Below, one piece after another: positions 25,738-36,359 of a DNA stretch of 64,000 nucleotides. The stretch lies in the NCBI GenBank assembly GCA_019722365.1, contig JADFUC010000464.1, positions 124,001 through 188,000 on the forward strand. The letters are read 5' to 3'. How positions within the stretch are numbered: position 1 is the first letter of the stretch; the number at the start of each line of letters is the position of its first letter. This stretch comes from Lithospermum erythrorhizon (lineage: Eukaryota; Streptophyta; Magnoliopsida; Boraginales; Boraginaceae). A program made the translations under genes and the position numbers. The notes below the pieces were generated by a model. That model searched no databases. It had not been told where the DNA came from and saw nothing but the letters and a program-made list of their open reading frames with translations.

Positions 25738-26150
25738 GTTGAAATTAACCAGAGGTTTCTTGCATTATCACCCTGAATTTATTTACCGGCTCAGTTAATA
25801 CTCAATACTAAATATTTCCTAGTGTTATTGCTTAAAATTTATAATGATTTGTGAAAAAAATGTTAGAACAATCAACCTGATGATTAGATTAGGACTTTCC
25901 AGGACCTAGAGGTCCTAGGTCCTGGGTTCAGTTCTGACCTTTCCTGGCACTTGAAGTTACTCAGAGGTCACCTACATTATTACCCTCGATTTTATACTCC
26001 CGCTCAGATAATTAACTCACGATGTGCTTGTGGAGTCGTGGTGCAGTTTCATTGTTCCTTCAGACAGAATTCTTCTTATCGCTTAATTTGTGAAAGAATT
26101 TTGGTGATAACAATTAATCTGCCTAGTGGTCAGGATGGTCCACTATTCAT
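25738..26150 (+). repeat. Degenerate ~210-bp tandem duplication in an H+-ATPase intron
   Basis: Two blocks about 210 bases apart align in the same order. A TTGAARTTA...CAGAGGT start is followed by a CATTATYACCCT stretch, then CCGGCTCAGTTAAT / CCCGCTCAGATAAT, then TTGTGAAARAAT and a GATTAGAT / GCCTAGTG end. A palindromic-looking GGACCTAGAGGTCC and a GGGTTCAG box lie between them. It resembles two copies of a small SINE or MITE. Confidence 0.5.
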
Positions 26151-28574
26151 AGTACCTGACTTCTATTCTTACCAGTTTATGGTTGCAGGGGAGGTTTTAG
26201 TTTCCTTATTTTTTAATTCAACTTCATTTTGATTTTGATGTTCAATTACCTTCACTCTTAAAAATTTCGGTAATAGGGGATCAACTGGCAATTGGAAAAG
26301 AAACTGGTCGGCGTTTGGGAATGGGAACAAACATGTACCCTTCATCTGCATTGTTGGGTCAAGACAAGGATGAGTCCATTGCTGCATTACCAATTGATGA
26401 ACTAATAGAGAAGGCTGATGGCTTTGCGGGGGTTTTCCCTGGTGAGTTGATTTATTTGTTATGGTTCCATTGCTTATTTACACGAAATGAGGGCAAGGAA
26501 TTATCCTTTTTTTTCTATTTCATTGACTCATGTTTGATTCATCTAGAGCACAAATACGAGATAGTCAAACGTCTGCAAGCCAGGAAGCATATTTGTGGGA
26601 TGACTGGTGATGGAGTCAATGATGCTCCAGCTTTAAAGAAAGCTGATATTGGGATTGCTGTTGATGATGCAACTGATGCCGCTCGTAGTGCTTCAGACAT
26701 TGTCCTCACCGAGCCCGGTTTGAGTGTTATCATCAGTGCTGTGTTGACTAGTCGTGCAATTTTTCAGAGGATGAAAAATTACACGGTATAGGCTGTTACT
26801 AATTTATCTTATGGCAGCAGTAATTGTTATCCATTGTGAAGTTCCACATTACTTTCAATAAATTTGAATTATTATACAAAGACTATTTTCTGTCTGCATT
26901 CTGCAATTGACTTGTGCACATTTCATGTTTTGGATCAAGCCTGACATTGTTTTTGGTTTTCAGATTTATGCAGTTTCGATAACAATTCGTATCGTGGTAT
27001 GTTTAGATATTCCGTTGTTTGATACATTTTTCTCTTTGATTTCACTTCATTTTTTAATCAATGAGATGGATTTACGGATGGTGTCTAACTATGCCCAATC
27101 GTGAAACATGACAGCTTGGCTTTATGCTGCTTGCCCTTATATGGAAGTTTGACTTTCCACCTTTCATGGTTCTGATCATTGCAATCCTTAATGATGGTTA
27201 GTTCATCATCTCCATTTGTATTCCCTCACTTCAGTATATATCTAAAACACAATCTTGGAATGATTGGGTTGGACATGTCTAGAAACTGTGTATGCCTTTA
27301 TGTTTAGTGATGATCATTTAAGAAAGATCTATTTGAAGGTTACTTAAATGAGTTGGTAAATTATGTTAACCAAAATTCTGTTAAAATTGAAAATTCGTTA
27401 ATGACAACTATTTGAAGATTTATCTTAACTGGTGCAATTTCAGGTACTATAATGACTATTTCAAAGGATAGGGTGAAGCCCTCTCCTCTACCTGATAGCT
27501 GGAAGCTAGCTGAGATCTTTACTACTGGAGTTGTTCTTGGAAGTTATTTGGCAGTGATGACGGTCATATTCTTTTGGGCAGCATATAAAACTGATTTCTT
27601 TCCAGTAAGTACATACCCATCCTAACATTCAATATGCTAGGTCCTTCTCTTTCTACTCTGGAACTTTATTTACTCTCCTGATAAATTGCCAGCGTACATT
27701 TGGGGTTTCAACACTGGAGAAAACTGCACATGATGATTTTAGGAAGCTTGCATCAGCAATATACTTGCAAGTTAGCATAATCAGTCAGGCATTGATTTTT
27801 GTCACATTGAAGGGACAGGATGGGTTGGGCAGGAGTAATTTGGCTCTATAACATCGTAACCTATCTCCCACTCGATCCTATCAAATTCTTCGTCCGCTAT
27901 GCTCTTAGTGGACGGGCATGGGATCTTGTTCTTGAGCGAAGGGTATATATTGCTGAGAATTTAAGACGTTCACCTTTCTCTTTTTCTGTTTACTAATTAA
28001 TGTATTGCTTGCCCGTTCTAAATGCCATTCCTTTGCAGATTGCTTTCACAAGGCAAAAGGATTTTGGTAAGGAACATCGTGAACTGCAATGGGCACATGC
28101 ACAAAGAACCCTTCATGGACTGCAAGTACCTGACACCAAAATGTACAATGAAGCTACCAATTTCACTGAGCTCAATCACTTGGCCGAAGAAGCAAAACGA
28201 AGAGCGGAAATTGCAAGGTAACATTCCCATCAACAGTTAGTAGTTGAGTTTATAAATAGTACTACTAGATTACCTTTTAGGTCTTCCATAAATTACACAT
28301 CACATTCTTAACTGTTTCCAGAAAATCACGCTTTCTATTCATTGACATTTTGAGCCCTTCAATATTCTCTTATGAAATTCAGTGGAAGGACGAAAATGGG
28401 ATTCCTCGTTGAACTCCTCTGTGATCTCAGACCACAAACAATATTCTTAGTGCATTTAATTTCGTATATAATTGCAGGTTGCGTGAACTTCACACATTGA
28501 AGGGACATGTTGAATCAGTAGTAAAATTGAAGGGTCTTGATATAGACACAATCCAGCAAGCGTACACTGTTTGA

Positions 28575-29661
28575 AAAGCCACCATTCCTCGTTTGTGCCT
28601 TGCAACTTCATCAGTGTTGAAGCGTAGCTTTAACTGTGAATTATCCTTTTAGGTACAGTCGTAGTAAGCTATGCATTTCTGTTTTCAGCACTTTATAGTG
28701 CGCCTTATTAGATATATTTGTGTACCCTTTCCTGAAACAAACATCGAGCAAGCAATACCGGGCATGGAAACTAGAAGGCTTGGAAATTTATTGTCTATAT
28801 ATGCATAATGTTTTTGCTTAAGTTTGCTGTAATTCCTCTTGTTATTTATCAACTTAACTTGCTCTATCAGTTGTAATAATAATACACAACTACCGTGAAC
28901 GCTATTCGATGTAATAGCCGAGCATATTCTTTTCTTGAACTGAAGCATCAAAATCCAAATGAATCATTTTGTGGGTTCAATACTTGAGCTCTCTAGTAAG
29001 GTATGTTTCATATTCTTCGACTAGGTTCCTTCCAACATATTATCATCAGTGTTTTGAAAACCCAGTGTGAAGTGCCAACAGACAAAAATGTGCTAATAGT
29101 TTAGGATGTGCAATTTGATCTCAGTGTGGGCTCAATGCAGGAATGGTCCTTGAAGAAGATCGAATTGATGTAGTGAAAATCAAATATTTTGTTGAGTTTT
29201 TATTATTAACTTTAACACCCAAGTTAATACTAAGGAGATGTGTATTTTTAAGTTTACACAGCGTATGATGCTCCTTTTAAAGTTTATAAAAAGTTTATAA
29301 GGAATTATGGTGCAAATTACCCGTTATTTGTATGAACTAAGTTATCGTATAATGAGATGCTTTTTAGATACTTATTTTATGATGTCTATTTCCTCTATCA
29401 AAACAGCCTTTCTTTTGTAGTTTTATATTGGGTCCTTGAGCTCGATTTACGGGAGCCTTTTAACCGATGTGCTACAAATAGTTGACCAGTTTATTTCTTT
29501 GAGATTTTCCACTCAATTATTGCTATCCTCTGTTACTTTTTGCTAGATATTAATGTGAACAAAGTTATTTCTTCTATGAAAACTCGTTTGTTTTATAGTT
29601 ATATATTTAGTCCTTAAGCTAGAAAATAGTAGTAGGTGGAGAGAAATAGATCAAAGAAATA
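28575..29661. other. 3' UTR of the H+-ATPase copy and spacer
   Basis: The first 350 bases look like a 3' UTR. The remainder is AT-rich and holds the promoter and leader of the short-chain dehydrogenase that starts at 29662. No other exon is seen. Confidence 0.4.
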
Positions 29662-30444
29662 ATGGCAGAGATTTGTCTACCTAAGAAAAAACTTGACAAC
29701 AAAGTAGCCATTATAACAGGAGGAGCAAGCGGAATAGGCGAGGCAACAGCAAGGCTTTTCGCTAACAATGGTGTTCGTGCAGTCGTGATAGCTGATATCC
29801 AGGATGATCTAGGCCAAAAAGTCGCTGAATCGATTGGCTCAAACATTTGCAGATACTACCATTGTGATGTATCAGATGAAGAGCAGGTCAAATCCATGGT
29901 TGAATTTACTGTCCAGAAATATGGTCGGCTTGACATCATGTTCAGTAATGCCGGTACATATAGCACTTCTCAGACCATCATGGATTTTGACCTATCCAAA
30001 ATGGACCTAGTTTTTAGCGTGAATGTAGGAGGTATGGCATCTTGTGTGAAGTATGCAGCTCGTGTAATGACCGAGCTGAAAATCAGAGGGAGTGTAGTAT
30101 GTACAGCTAGTATGGGAGGCTCGGTTGGGGGTGAAAGATTTACGGACTATTTCATGTCAAAGCATGCAGTGATAGGACTAATGAAATGCGCCAGCAAGCA
30201 GCTCGGGGAATTTGGGATTCGGGTGAATACTGTCTCGCCTTTTGCTGTTGCGACGCCAATTATGGTTAGTTCTATGAACAAAAATATTGAGGAGATAGAA
30301 AAGATGTTTCAGCCACTTACAAGCTTGAAAGATGTAGTAATGAAGACTAAACATGTTGCAGATGCTGTACTGTTTCTTGCTTCGGATGATTCTGCGTTTA
30401 TTACTGGACATGATTTGAAGATTGATGGTGGATTTAGTGCCTAA
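29662..30444 (+). CDS. Short-chain dehydrogenase/reductase (SDR110C type), intact
   Basis: This is a cytosolic NAD(P)-dependent oxidoreductase of the classical SDR fold, 260 residues, encoded by one exon. The cofactor-binding glycine motif is TGGASGIG (residues about 20-27), with Asp45 (ADIQDD) at the position favouring NAD over NADP. The NAG motif is SNAG near residue 95, and the catalytic Asn is in SVNVGG. The catalytic Ser lies in CTASMGG, and the YxxxK pair is in DYFMSK (near residue 157). It ends in GHDLKIDGGFSA, as usual. Relatives include xanthoxin, tropinone-like, momilactone and monoterpenol dehydrogenases, so the substrate cannot be told from the sequence. A damaged tandem copy lies 1.1 kb downstream in the same direction. 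Confidence 0.93.
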   Translation: MAEICLPKKKLDNKVAIITGGASGIGEATARLFANNGVRAVVIADIQDDLGQKVAESIGSNICRYYHCDVSDEEQVKSMVEFTVQKYGRLDIMFSNAGTYSTSQTIMDFDLSKMDLVFSVNVGGMASCVKYAARVMTELKIRGSVVCTASMGGSVGGERFTDYFMSKHAVIGLMKCASKQLGEFGIRVNTVSPFAVATPIMVSSMNKNIEEIEKMFQPLTSLKDVVMKTKHVADAVLFLASDDSAFITGHDLKIDGGFSA

Positions 30445-31541
30445 ACTTGCTTAGGCTCATCAATATCTTCCTCTGTACAACTTGTATTAGATCTGGATTT
30501 TGATTTTGTTTGGATTGTTTAGATCCAAGCTATATTTGTTTCCTTCATTTGCATTGTTCAATTCCAGGCCAGCTATTTCAATATAAGTTTTATTTCATAT
30601 GACAAGTTATCCTTTTGGGAAATGCATACAGCAATCTGTTAAGTGCGAGTTAATAAATGAGTTAATTGTTGATTTTGTCTCACATAATGTGAATAGGTTG
30701 TCAACTGATTTTACATAATTGACAAAATCAGTTGACAATTTATACATTGGTCCCTAATATTGCACAAAAGTTGCCTATTGATTAAAAAATAAACGAAAAC
30801 GTTTAAACCTTAGTGAATTGCACTCGCGATTTTGTCGTCCGTCTTTAATGGTTCCTATGCAACTAATATATTATCATACCACCGCGCAACTTGCCAACAA
30901 CTGAACCAACGACAACCCTACACCACGGGACCAAATCGACGATTAATCTCTCGATAAAGTTATATTGAAATACTAATTTTTGGACGCCAACATTCAAATA
31001 TTTAAGAAAAGGAAAATGTATGTTTAGACCCGTGTGTAATGTTGACTTGGAACATTTTTTTGCTCTTCTGTAGTAGATTATTAGTAGGCAAGTTAGAAAA
31101 TTCAGCAAGAGCAGATATCAAACTAGTGAAGTTTCTTAAGTTAAAGGACTTTAATGTACTTTCCTAGATATTATTAATTTTGATTCAAATAAAATTGTGC
31201 ATATCGATTAAGATTATAAAATTTGTTATGTAGACAACTGAAATCAAAATGGACTATCTTTTGGGATGTAAAATTATTATGTTGATGTTGGAGGTAGTAT
31301 TACTATGATGCCAGAGTGATGATTGATGAATAGTGAAAGATTCTCTAAACTAGTAGACGTAGAAGTTAGGCTATGTGTGAAAAATCACATGAAATAGCAA
31401 TATGGTATAATTTATGCAATAATTTGCAATGAATTTCTTTATTTTCTTTGTTTTCTCCTCCAGTCTTCCATTTTGTTTATTATATTCAATCTCCAATATA
31501 TAGTAGACATAAAAGAAACCACTAACTAAAGAGGAGAAAAA
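30445..31541. other. Spacer between the two SDR copies
   Basis: AT-rich sequence with 3' UTR of the first copy and the presumed promoter of the second. Short direct repeats of GTTGACAA / GTCAACTGATTTT type occur near 30670-30740 as an imperfect inverted repeat. No gene is seen. Confidence 0.4.
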
Positions 31542-32182
31542 ATGGCAGAAATTTCCCCTTCCAAGAAAAAACTTGATGGCAAAGTAGCCATAATAACAGG
31601 TGGAGCAAGTGGTATCGGAGAGGCGAGCGCGAGGCTTTTTGCTACCAACGGCATTCGTGCTATTGCAATAGGTGATATCCAGGATGAACTAGGTAAAAGC
31701 GTTGTCGAATCAATTGGCTCAAACATTTGCAGTTATTTCCATTGTGATGTTGCAGATGAAGAGCAAGTGAAATCCATGGACCGTACTTTCAGCATCAATG
31801 TGCGAGGTATGGCTGCATGTGTGAAGCACGAGGCTCGTGCAATGGTTGAAGGGAAGATTAAAGGGAGCATAGTATGCACAGCTAGCGTGACAGGGTCGAT
31901 GGGGGGGCAGTTTTCAACGGACTACTTCATGTCGAAGCATGCTGTGATAGGGCTAATGAGGTGTGCTTGGAGAGTATGGGATTAGGGTGAATACTGTCTC
32001 GCCTTTCGTAGTTGTGACGCCATTGTTAGTCGATGCGTTTAACCAGGGAAAGGGGGGTGAGGAAACAATTAAGCAATATCAGGCACTTTGAAGGCTGAAC
32101 ATATTGCTGATGCAGTATTGTTTCTTGCCTCAGATGATTCTGCTTTTATCACTTGAAGATTGATGGTGTTTTTACTGTTTGA
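31542..32182 (+). pseudogene. Collapsed tandem copy of the SDR gene
   Basis: The first 79 residues closely match the neighbour at 29662 (KVAIITGGASGIGEASARLF). An in-frame loss of roughly 40 codons then joins EEQVKSM directly to DRTFSINVRG, deleting the SNAG segment. The catalytic Ser (CTASVTGS) and DYFMSKHAV remain. About four codons are missing at 31968 (ARC-A|LGE), which shifts the frame and gives a stop at 31983-31985. Homology continues in the other frame (GIRVNTVSPF, ADAVLFLASDDSAFIT). It has further losses in the substrate-binding helix and the GHD of the C-terminus, ending with TGA at 32180-32182. With the NAG motif gone, the product could not be a working SDR. Confidence 0.88.
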
Positions 32183-33783
32183 TTCATTTAAATTAATATC
32201 TTAATTGGAGAAGGTTGTAGTAGTAATAGATGCCAATTCCTAATCTTTGCTTTGCTGGTGAATATGTGATGCCTTTCTTAAGCACCCTAAAAAATGAAAA
32301 TCATTTAAAATTATATTATTGACTGTTTGTTAATTTCATGAACAAAAATAATTAAAAAGTACATTAAAAATATAAAAGAACAATTTTCTATGCTAGAATG
32401 ACAAATATTTTAAAACAAAAAAATTAGACTAAAATGACAAATATAAATTTGTAATCAATCAAATCTTCCGTGAAAAATCAACATGCATCATGTGTGTCTA
32501 GTGGTACAATTAAATACTGTGATTAGGTAAGGTAGGGAGTAGAGACAAACATTATTTAATTGTACAAAAGTTAGTAAATTAAATAATCACTGGAAGGTGA
32601 AAACCAACTAACTTTGTTGTCTTCCTGATTATAATCATGCAAGATGATAAGTTGTCAATTGAACAGTGTGGTCCAAGATGCAACAGTATAAACCATTCCA
32701 AAAACTGAGTCACATTTCTCAGCAAACATCAAGTCATTTTCAAAACAACAAAAAAATTGATCCATGTTGCATGACTCAATGAATTATGCATGTGAGTGAA
32801 AGATATATAAATAAGAATGAAGACAAATGGGTAGGGTGGGATTCTTTTATCATTGTCTAATAATGTTATCTTTAGCTACAGGTGATAAATGAACAGAAAA
32901 ACACTAGCCTTCTGAGCTCCTGAAAGGGGAAAATAAAGATGCTCAATGATTAATGACAAAGTGTTAGGTATGGTACCTTCATAATTTATTGTGAATTGAT
33001 GAAGGTATGACATTCCCCACATGTGTGAATTCATGTACAACATGTTTCATTGCCTCTCAAAATACATGTTCTGTGTTGAGTTATAGTTATATCAAATCAA
33101 GTGCAATTTTGTCATTTGAACTTATTCTAAGGAAAATTCTTATAAAACTAAACAAGTAGTCTCGAAAGGGCTTATGTTACATTAACTTAAGATCATGACA
33201 CTCAACTTATTGCGGTCACTCGGCTTGATCGATATGTGACCAACTATCATTCATCCTTGGTGAATACTCAATTAAGCAATCGATTAGAGTAACTTGCTTG
33301 GGACAATCAGTCTTCATCAGAGACTAGGTAGATGAAGATCTTGCAAGAATTTCCAGTAAAAATCCACTAGAATGTGCTATTGTCACTTCCCAAAGAATTG
33401 ATGCTCAACTACCATAACACATAAGCAAAACAGTAACACCCACTACTTGAGAGAGGTGTCAGTGTATCAAGATCAGGAATAAGCCAAGTACTCAATATCC
33501 TCAATCAAACAGAATCTAAAAGATAATGAACGAGCAAGGTTTTATACAAAGATATAGACTTTCATGATTTATACGGAGTTAAAAAATGTTCAACAAAAAT
33601 AGAAAATACGCATATTATATAACACACACAAAAAAAAGACCGTTGCTAAAAATGTTCCAACAACATACAACAACCAGAACACACCGCCATTTCTACGTGG
33701 GATGCCAGGATTCACATTTATTTCTCAAACACTATTTACTAAGCTTTTAAAAAAGTGGAACAACAGAAAATACCACGTATTTC
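32183..33783. other. Intergenic, convergent with the HD-Zip gene
   Basis: I see no gene. The sequence is AT-rich with short chance open frames. The last part, up to 33783, is probably 3' UTR of the minus-strand HD-Zip gene. Confidence 0.4.
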
Positions 33784-35715
33784 TCAGTATGGCCAGGAGC
33801 GGAAAGCATGATCATCATGTGGAAGTCCAAAGAAATTAGGATTTGCTGGAAAGCTTGTATAATTAGGATCATGAATCTTGAAGTCCTCATTGGCGAGGGA
33901 GAGCAAATTCTTGCTGAAGTTATCTTCTTCGTCTAGGGATAAATTGGACTGCTCACATTCGAAGATGTATGAAGAATCGCCAGTCTCCAAGAAAGATGAA
34001 TGGACCCCATCAGCAAAATGCGAGCTATCTGAGTCAAGTACACCACTTCTAGACGAGCTTAGATCATCTTGCCTTAGAGCTACAACTGGTGCTTGAGAAG
34101 ACTCACTTGTGGCAACAGATTCAGCAATGGGTGCTTTTGGCAGTAATTGGAATAACTTTTCGCCACCATAGTTTCTCAGATCCTTTTGGTTATCATTCAG
34201 AGGCAGCTTGTCTGTGAGCCGACGAACCTGATTTAAGGATTGAATTATTAAGTTAAATGTGTCACAGAAGGTTAGTATTTAGTAATGTAAACAAGAACGT
34301 GCTGCTTAAGTGTGAGTTTTGTAATTTGTACCTCTGCTTGGAGTTTCTCCTTCTCACTGAGAAGGCTATCGTAGTCAGCTTTGAGGTTGTCATAATTGGA
34401 TTTGAGAGTGTCATAATCTTTCTCAAGGTTCTTGTTCTTCCATCTTGCTCGCCTGTTTTGAAACCATATTGCAATCTGCCGAGGCTGCAGATCAAGCTCC
34501 TTTGCAAGCTGCATTTTCCTCTCTGGTTCAAGTTTGTTATCTGTATCAAAACTCTTCTCAAGAAACTGAACTTGCTCTACAGTGAGTCTTCTCTTCTTTT
34601 CTGGCTGATGCAGATATTCCTCCAAATCATCATCATCTACATTCTCATCTTGATTGAAAGAGCAAAAGAAAGATTTCTCAGATCCGGTATTCTTGAAACT
34701 GAGCATGGACCTTAAACCTGGTAACAATTCTAGACTCTTAAGACCCAAGGTGATATAGCCAGCAATAAGAGATGCAGACAGACTTAAAAATCAGTTAATA
34801 CACATATACTTAAATTGCATACGAAGGAAAACTTCAAATTTATTTGAAATCAGAAAATCTTATGTCTCTTTGTAGTCACCTAATTTATTTATTTTTGGGC
34901 TCATTTACAAAAGCATCACATATTAGCCTTAAAGAGGGTGAGTGGGCGACCATCCAATCAAATGAATATGACATTATCTTCAAAAGAGTATTCTTGATTG
35001 CAGATATATCTAACCAAGTAGGAAAGGACCAAATAATGATAACTATCAATCAGAACAAGGTAACATGACATTTAATTTAACATTGCTAGTGCAGCATACC
35101 ATATCTTAGGAAATGTGAAACATCATTGACCTAATGTAACCAGAATAAATTATCGACATAATCGTTCTGTGTCATCACAAAACAATTAATCATTCACGTT
35201 TATAAATTAATAAGAATCACTCATAAGCCTTCAATGATAATTTCCTTTTTCCAGCACGTAATACTTTAAGAACACAATACATTATGATGGAGAAAACAAC
35301 TCCAGATAGTTACATTAAGCTCATCCATGTTCATTAAACTATACAACATCCATAAAATCACTTAGTAATATCATAATTTCAACAATCCAATTATAAAACC
35401 AGAAAACTAAAATACAGACAATTATTACCATATATGGTATAAATATGAAAACTTTATATGTTGGATTGCACATAAAACACTAACAATCAATTAAAACACA
35501 ATTTTAGTCTTAAAACACAACATTATGAAAATAGTCAACTCATCTCCAGTAACACAAATCAGTACATAACATATGCAATAAATATATATACCATGAAAAG
35601 GAGGAGGACCATTCATAACCAGAGAAGGGCTATTCACACTTGAGTAACTAGAGCCAATTTTCATATTTGTAGCACCATTTGAAGAACTCCCAAAAACCAT
35701 TGAGTGATCTGCCAT
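33784..35715 (-). CDS. HD-Zip class I transcription factor, HAT5/ATHB-1-like
   Basis: This is a nuclear DNA-binding protein of 317 residues. Three exons join in phase: 35715-35592, 34717-34332 and 34227-33784, with GT-AG introns. The homeodomain starts at [17 protein letters not shown] (about residue 92) and ends with [14 protein letters not shown] leucine zipper follows directly, with heptads [23 protein letters not shown] and VRRLTDKL. An acidic patch (DDDDLEEY) precedes the homeodomain. The C-terminus ends HAFRSWPY, an aromatic Trp-containing end like that of ATHB-1/HAT5. The acceptor of exon 2 was placed at CCAG|GTTTAAGG because it alone keeps the phase. Expression is probably controlled by the upstream ORFs listed separately. 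The gene looks intact. Confidence 0.93.
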
Positions 35716-35758
35716 TTCTACACAATTCTGGTGAAATTATACAATAAAGATTGGATTT

Positions 35759-35785
35759 TTATCTTCTTTTCAATAATCTAATCAT
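35759..35785 (-). promoter_or_regulatory. uORF 5 of the HD-Zip leader (8 codons, MIRLLKRR)
   Basis: ATG to TAA is 27 bases, within the last tandem unit before the main start at 35715. It has G at -3 of its ATG (GGTATG). Confidence 0.65.
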
Positions 35786-35812
35786 ACCAATTATATAAAA
35801 ACGATTGAATTT

Positions 35813-35839
35813 TTATCTGTTTTTCAAGAATCCAATCAT
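35813..35839 (-). promoter_or_regulatory. uORF 4 of the HD-Zip leader (8 codons, MIGFLKNR)
   Basis: ATG to TAA is 27 bases, with the same context and length as the other three copies. Confidence 0.65.
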
Positions 35840-35891
35840 ACCAACAATCCTCAAAACCTCTGATGAAATTATATAAAAAAGATTGAATTTC

Positions 35892-35918
35892 TTATCTGTT
35901 TTTCAATAATCCAATCAT
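35892..35918 (-). promoter_or_regulatory. uORF 3 of the HD-Zip leader (8 codons, MIGLLKNR)
   Basis: ATG to TAA is 27 bases; differs from uORF 4 by one residue. Confidence 0.65.
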
Positions 35919-35968
35919 ACCAACAACCTCAAAACTCCTGGTAAAATTATACAAAAAAGATTGTATTT

Positions 35969-35995
35969 TTAACTAATTTTCAACAATCCAATCAT
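35969..35995 (-). promoter_or_regulatory. uORF 2 of the HD-Zip leader (8 codons, MIGLLKIS)
   Basis: ATG to TAA is 27 bases; first tandem unit met by a scanning ribosome. The last two codons differ from the other copies. Confidence 0.65.
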
Positions 35996-36081
35996 ACCAA
36001 CAACCCTCAAAACTTCTGGTTCTGATTTTTTAATGCAAATATATATTTTGGACAAAAAAAATAAATGGTTTGATTTATATT

Positions 36082-36174
36082 TTATAGCTTATGGCGAAAA
36101 AAGCTAGTGATGATGATCTGGGTAATATGAGAAGAGTGTGAACCCCTATTGGTACTGCCTATAGCCAACATCAT
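36082..36174 (-). promoter_or_regulatory. uORF 1 of the HD-Zip leader (30 codons)
   Basis: This is the first ATG downstream of the predicted TATA box. It starts MMLAIGSTNRG, continues SHSSHITQ and ends TSFFRHKL before TAA at 36084-36082. ATHB-1 of Arabidopsis is known to carry a conserved-peptide uORF (CPuORF33) in its leader. The position and peptide-like composition here suggest the counterpart, but I cannot align them. Confidence 0.6.
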
Positions 36175-36346
36175 TTTACCCCCCTTTAATGTTTCAGTAC
36201 AAATTTGTTTCTGAATAATATTTGAGATGTTTTTGTGAAGTGTTTGTGTATGATTTTGGGAATTGTGTGAGGTTGAATTATGGAGGAAGATGATGGAGTT
36301 GGACTTTGAAGATGGAGAGTGGAATATGTATATGTAATATGTGTGG

Positions 36347-36353
36347 ATTTATA
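36347..36353 (-). promoter_or_regulatory. Probable TATA box of the HD-Zip gene
   Basis: TATAAAT on the minus strand in the context CTTTTATAAATCC. A transcript starting about 30 bases downstream would have a leader of about 600 bases containing all five uORFs, if no leader intron removes them. Confidence 0.5.
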
Positions 36354-36359
36354 AAAGAT

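Larger units (their letters stand above)
22851..28574 (+). pseudogene. Plasma-membrane H+-ATPase (P3A-type ATPase), broken copy
   Basis: The family pumps protons out of the cell through an aspartyl-phosphate cycle. Exon layout is preserved: ATG at 22851-22904, 22999-23118, then exons to [12 protein letters not shown] and stop at 28572-28574. Intact parts include [12 protein letters not shown] (near 24180), the M4 region [36 protein letters not shown] (near 26603) and the 14-3-3-binding tail YTV. Broken parts are several. Exon 3 (23564-23700) shifts frame around WVMEAAAIM and loses homology. 23800-23890 (ISFIEENNAG) is shifted. The actuator exon ends early at about 24070. The exon at 24726-24849 has a TAA and reads MAGMDEVF...KWETLTLNKL, so the DKTGT phosphorylation motif is gone. 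A frame break lies near 25050-25130. At about 27805 some 40 residues covering membrane helices near M8-M9 are missing, with a frame change. The retained introns rule out a retrocopy. One intron uses a GC donor (AAG|GCAAGT, 24360). Confidence 0.9.
35727..36020 (-). repeat. Four-copy tandem repeat in the HD-Zip leader
   Basis: Four head-to-tail copies of a unit of about 78 bases (one shortened to 54) lie just upstream of the start codon. Shared blocks on the plus strand are AAATTATA.AAAAAGATTG, TTTTCAAnAATCCAATCATACCAA and CCTCAAAAC. Copy-to-copy differences are few, so the array is fairly young or conserved. Each copy carries one 8-codon upstream ORF on the minus strand. Confidence 0.9.
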
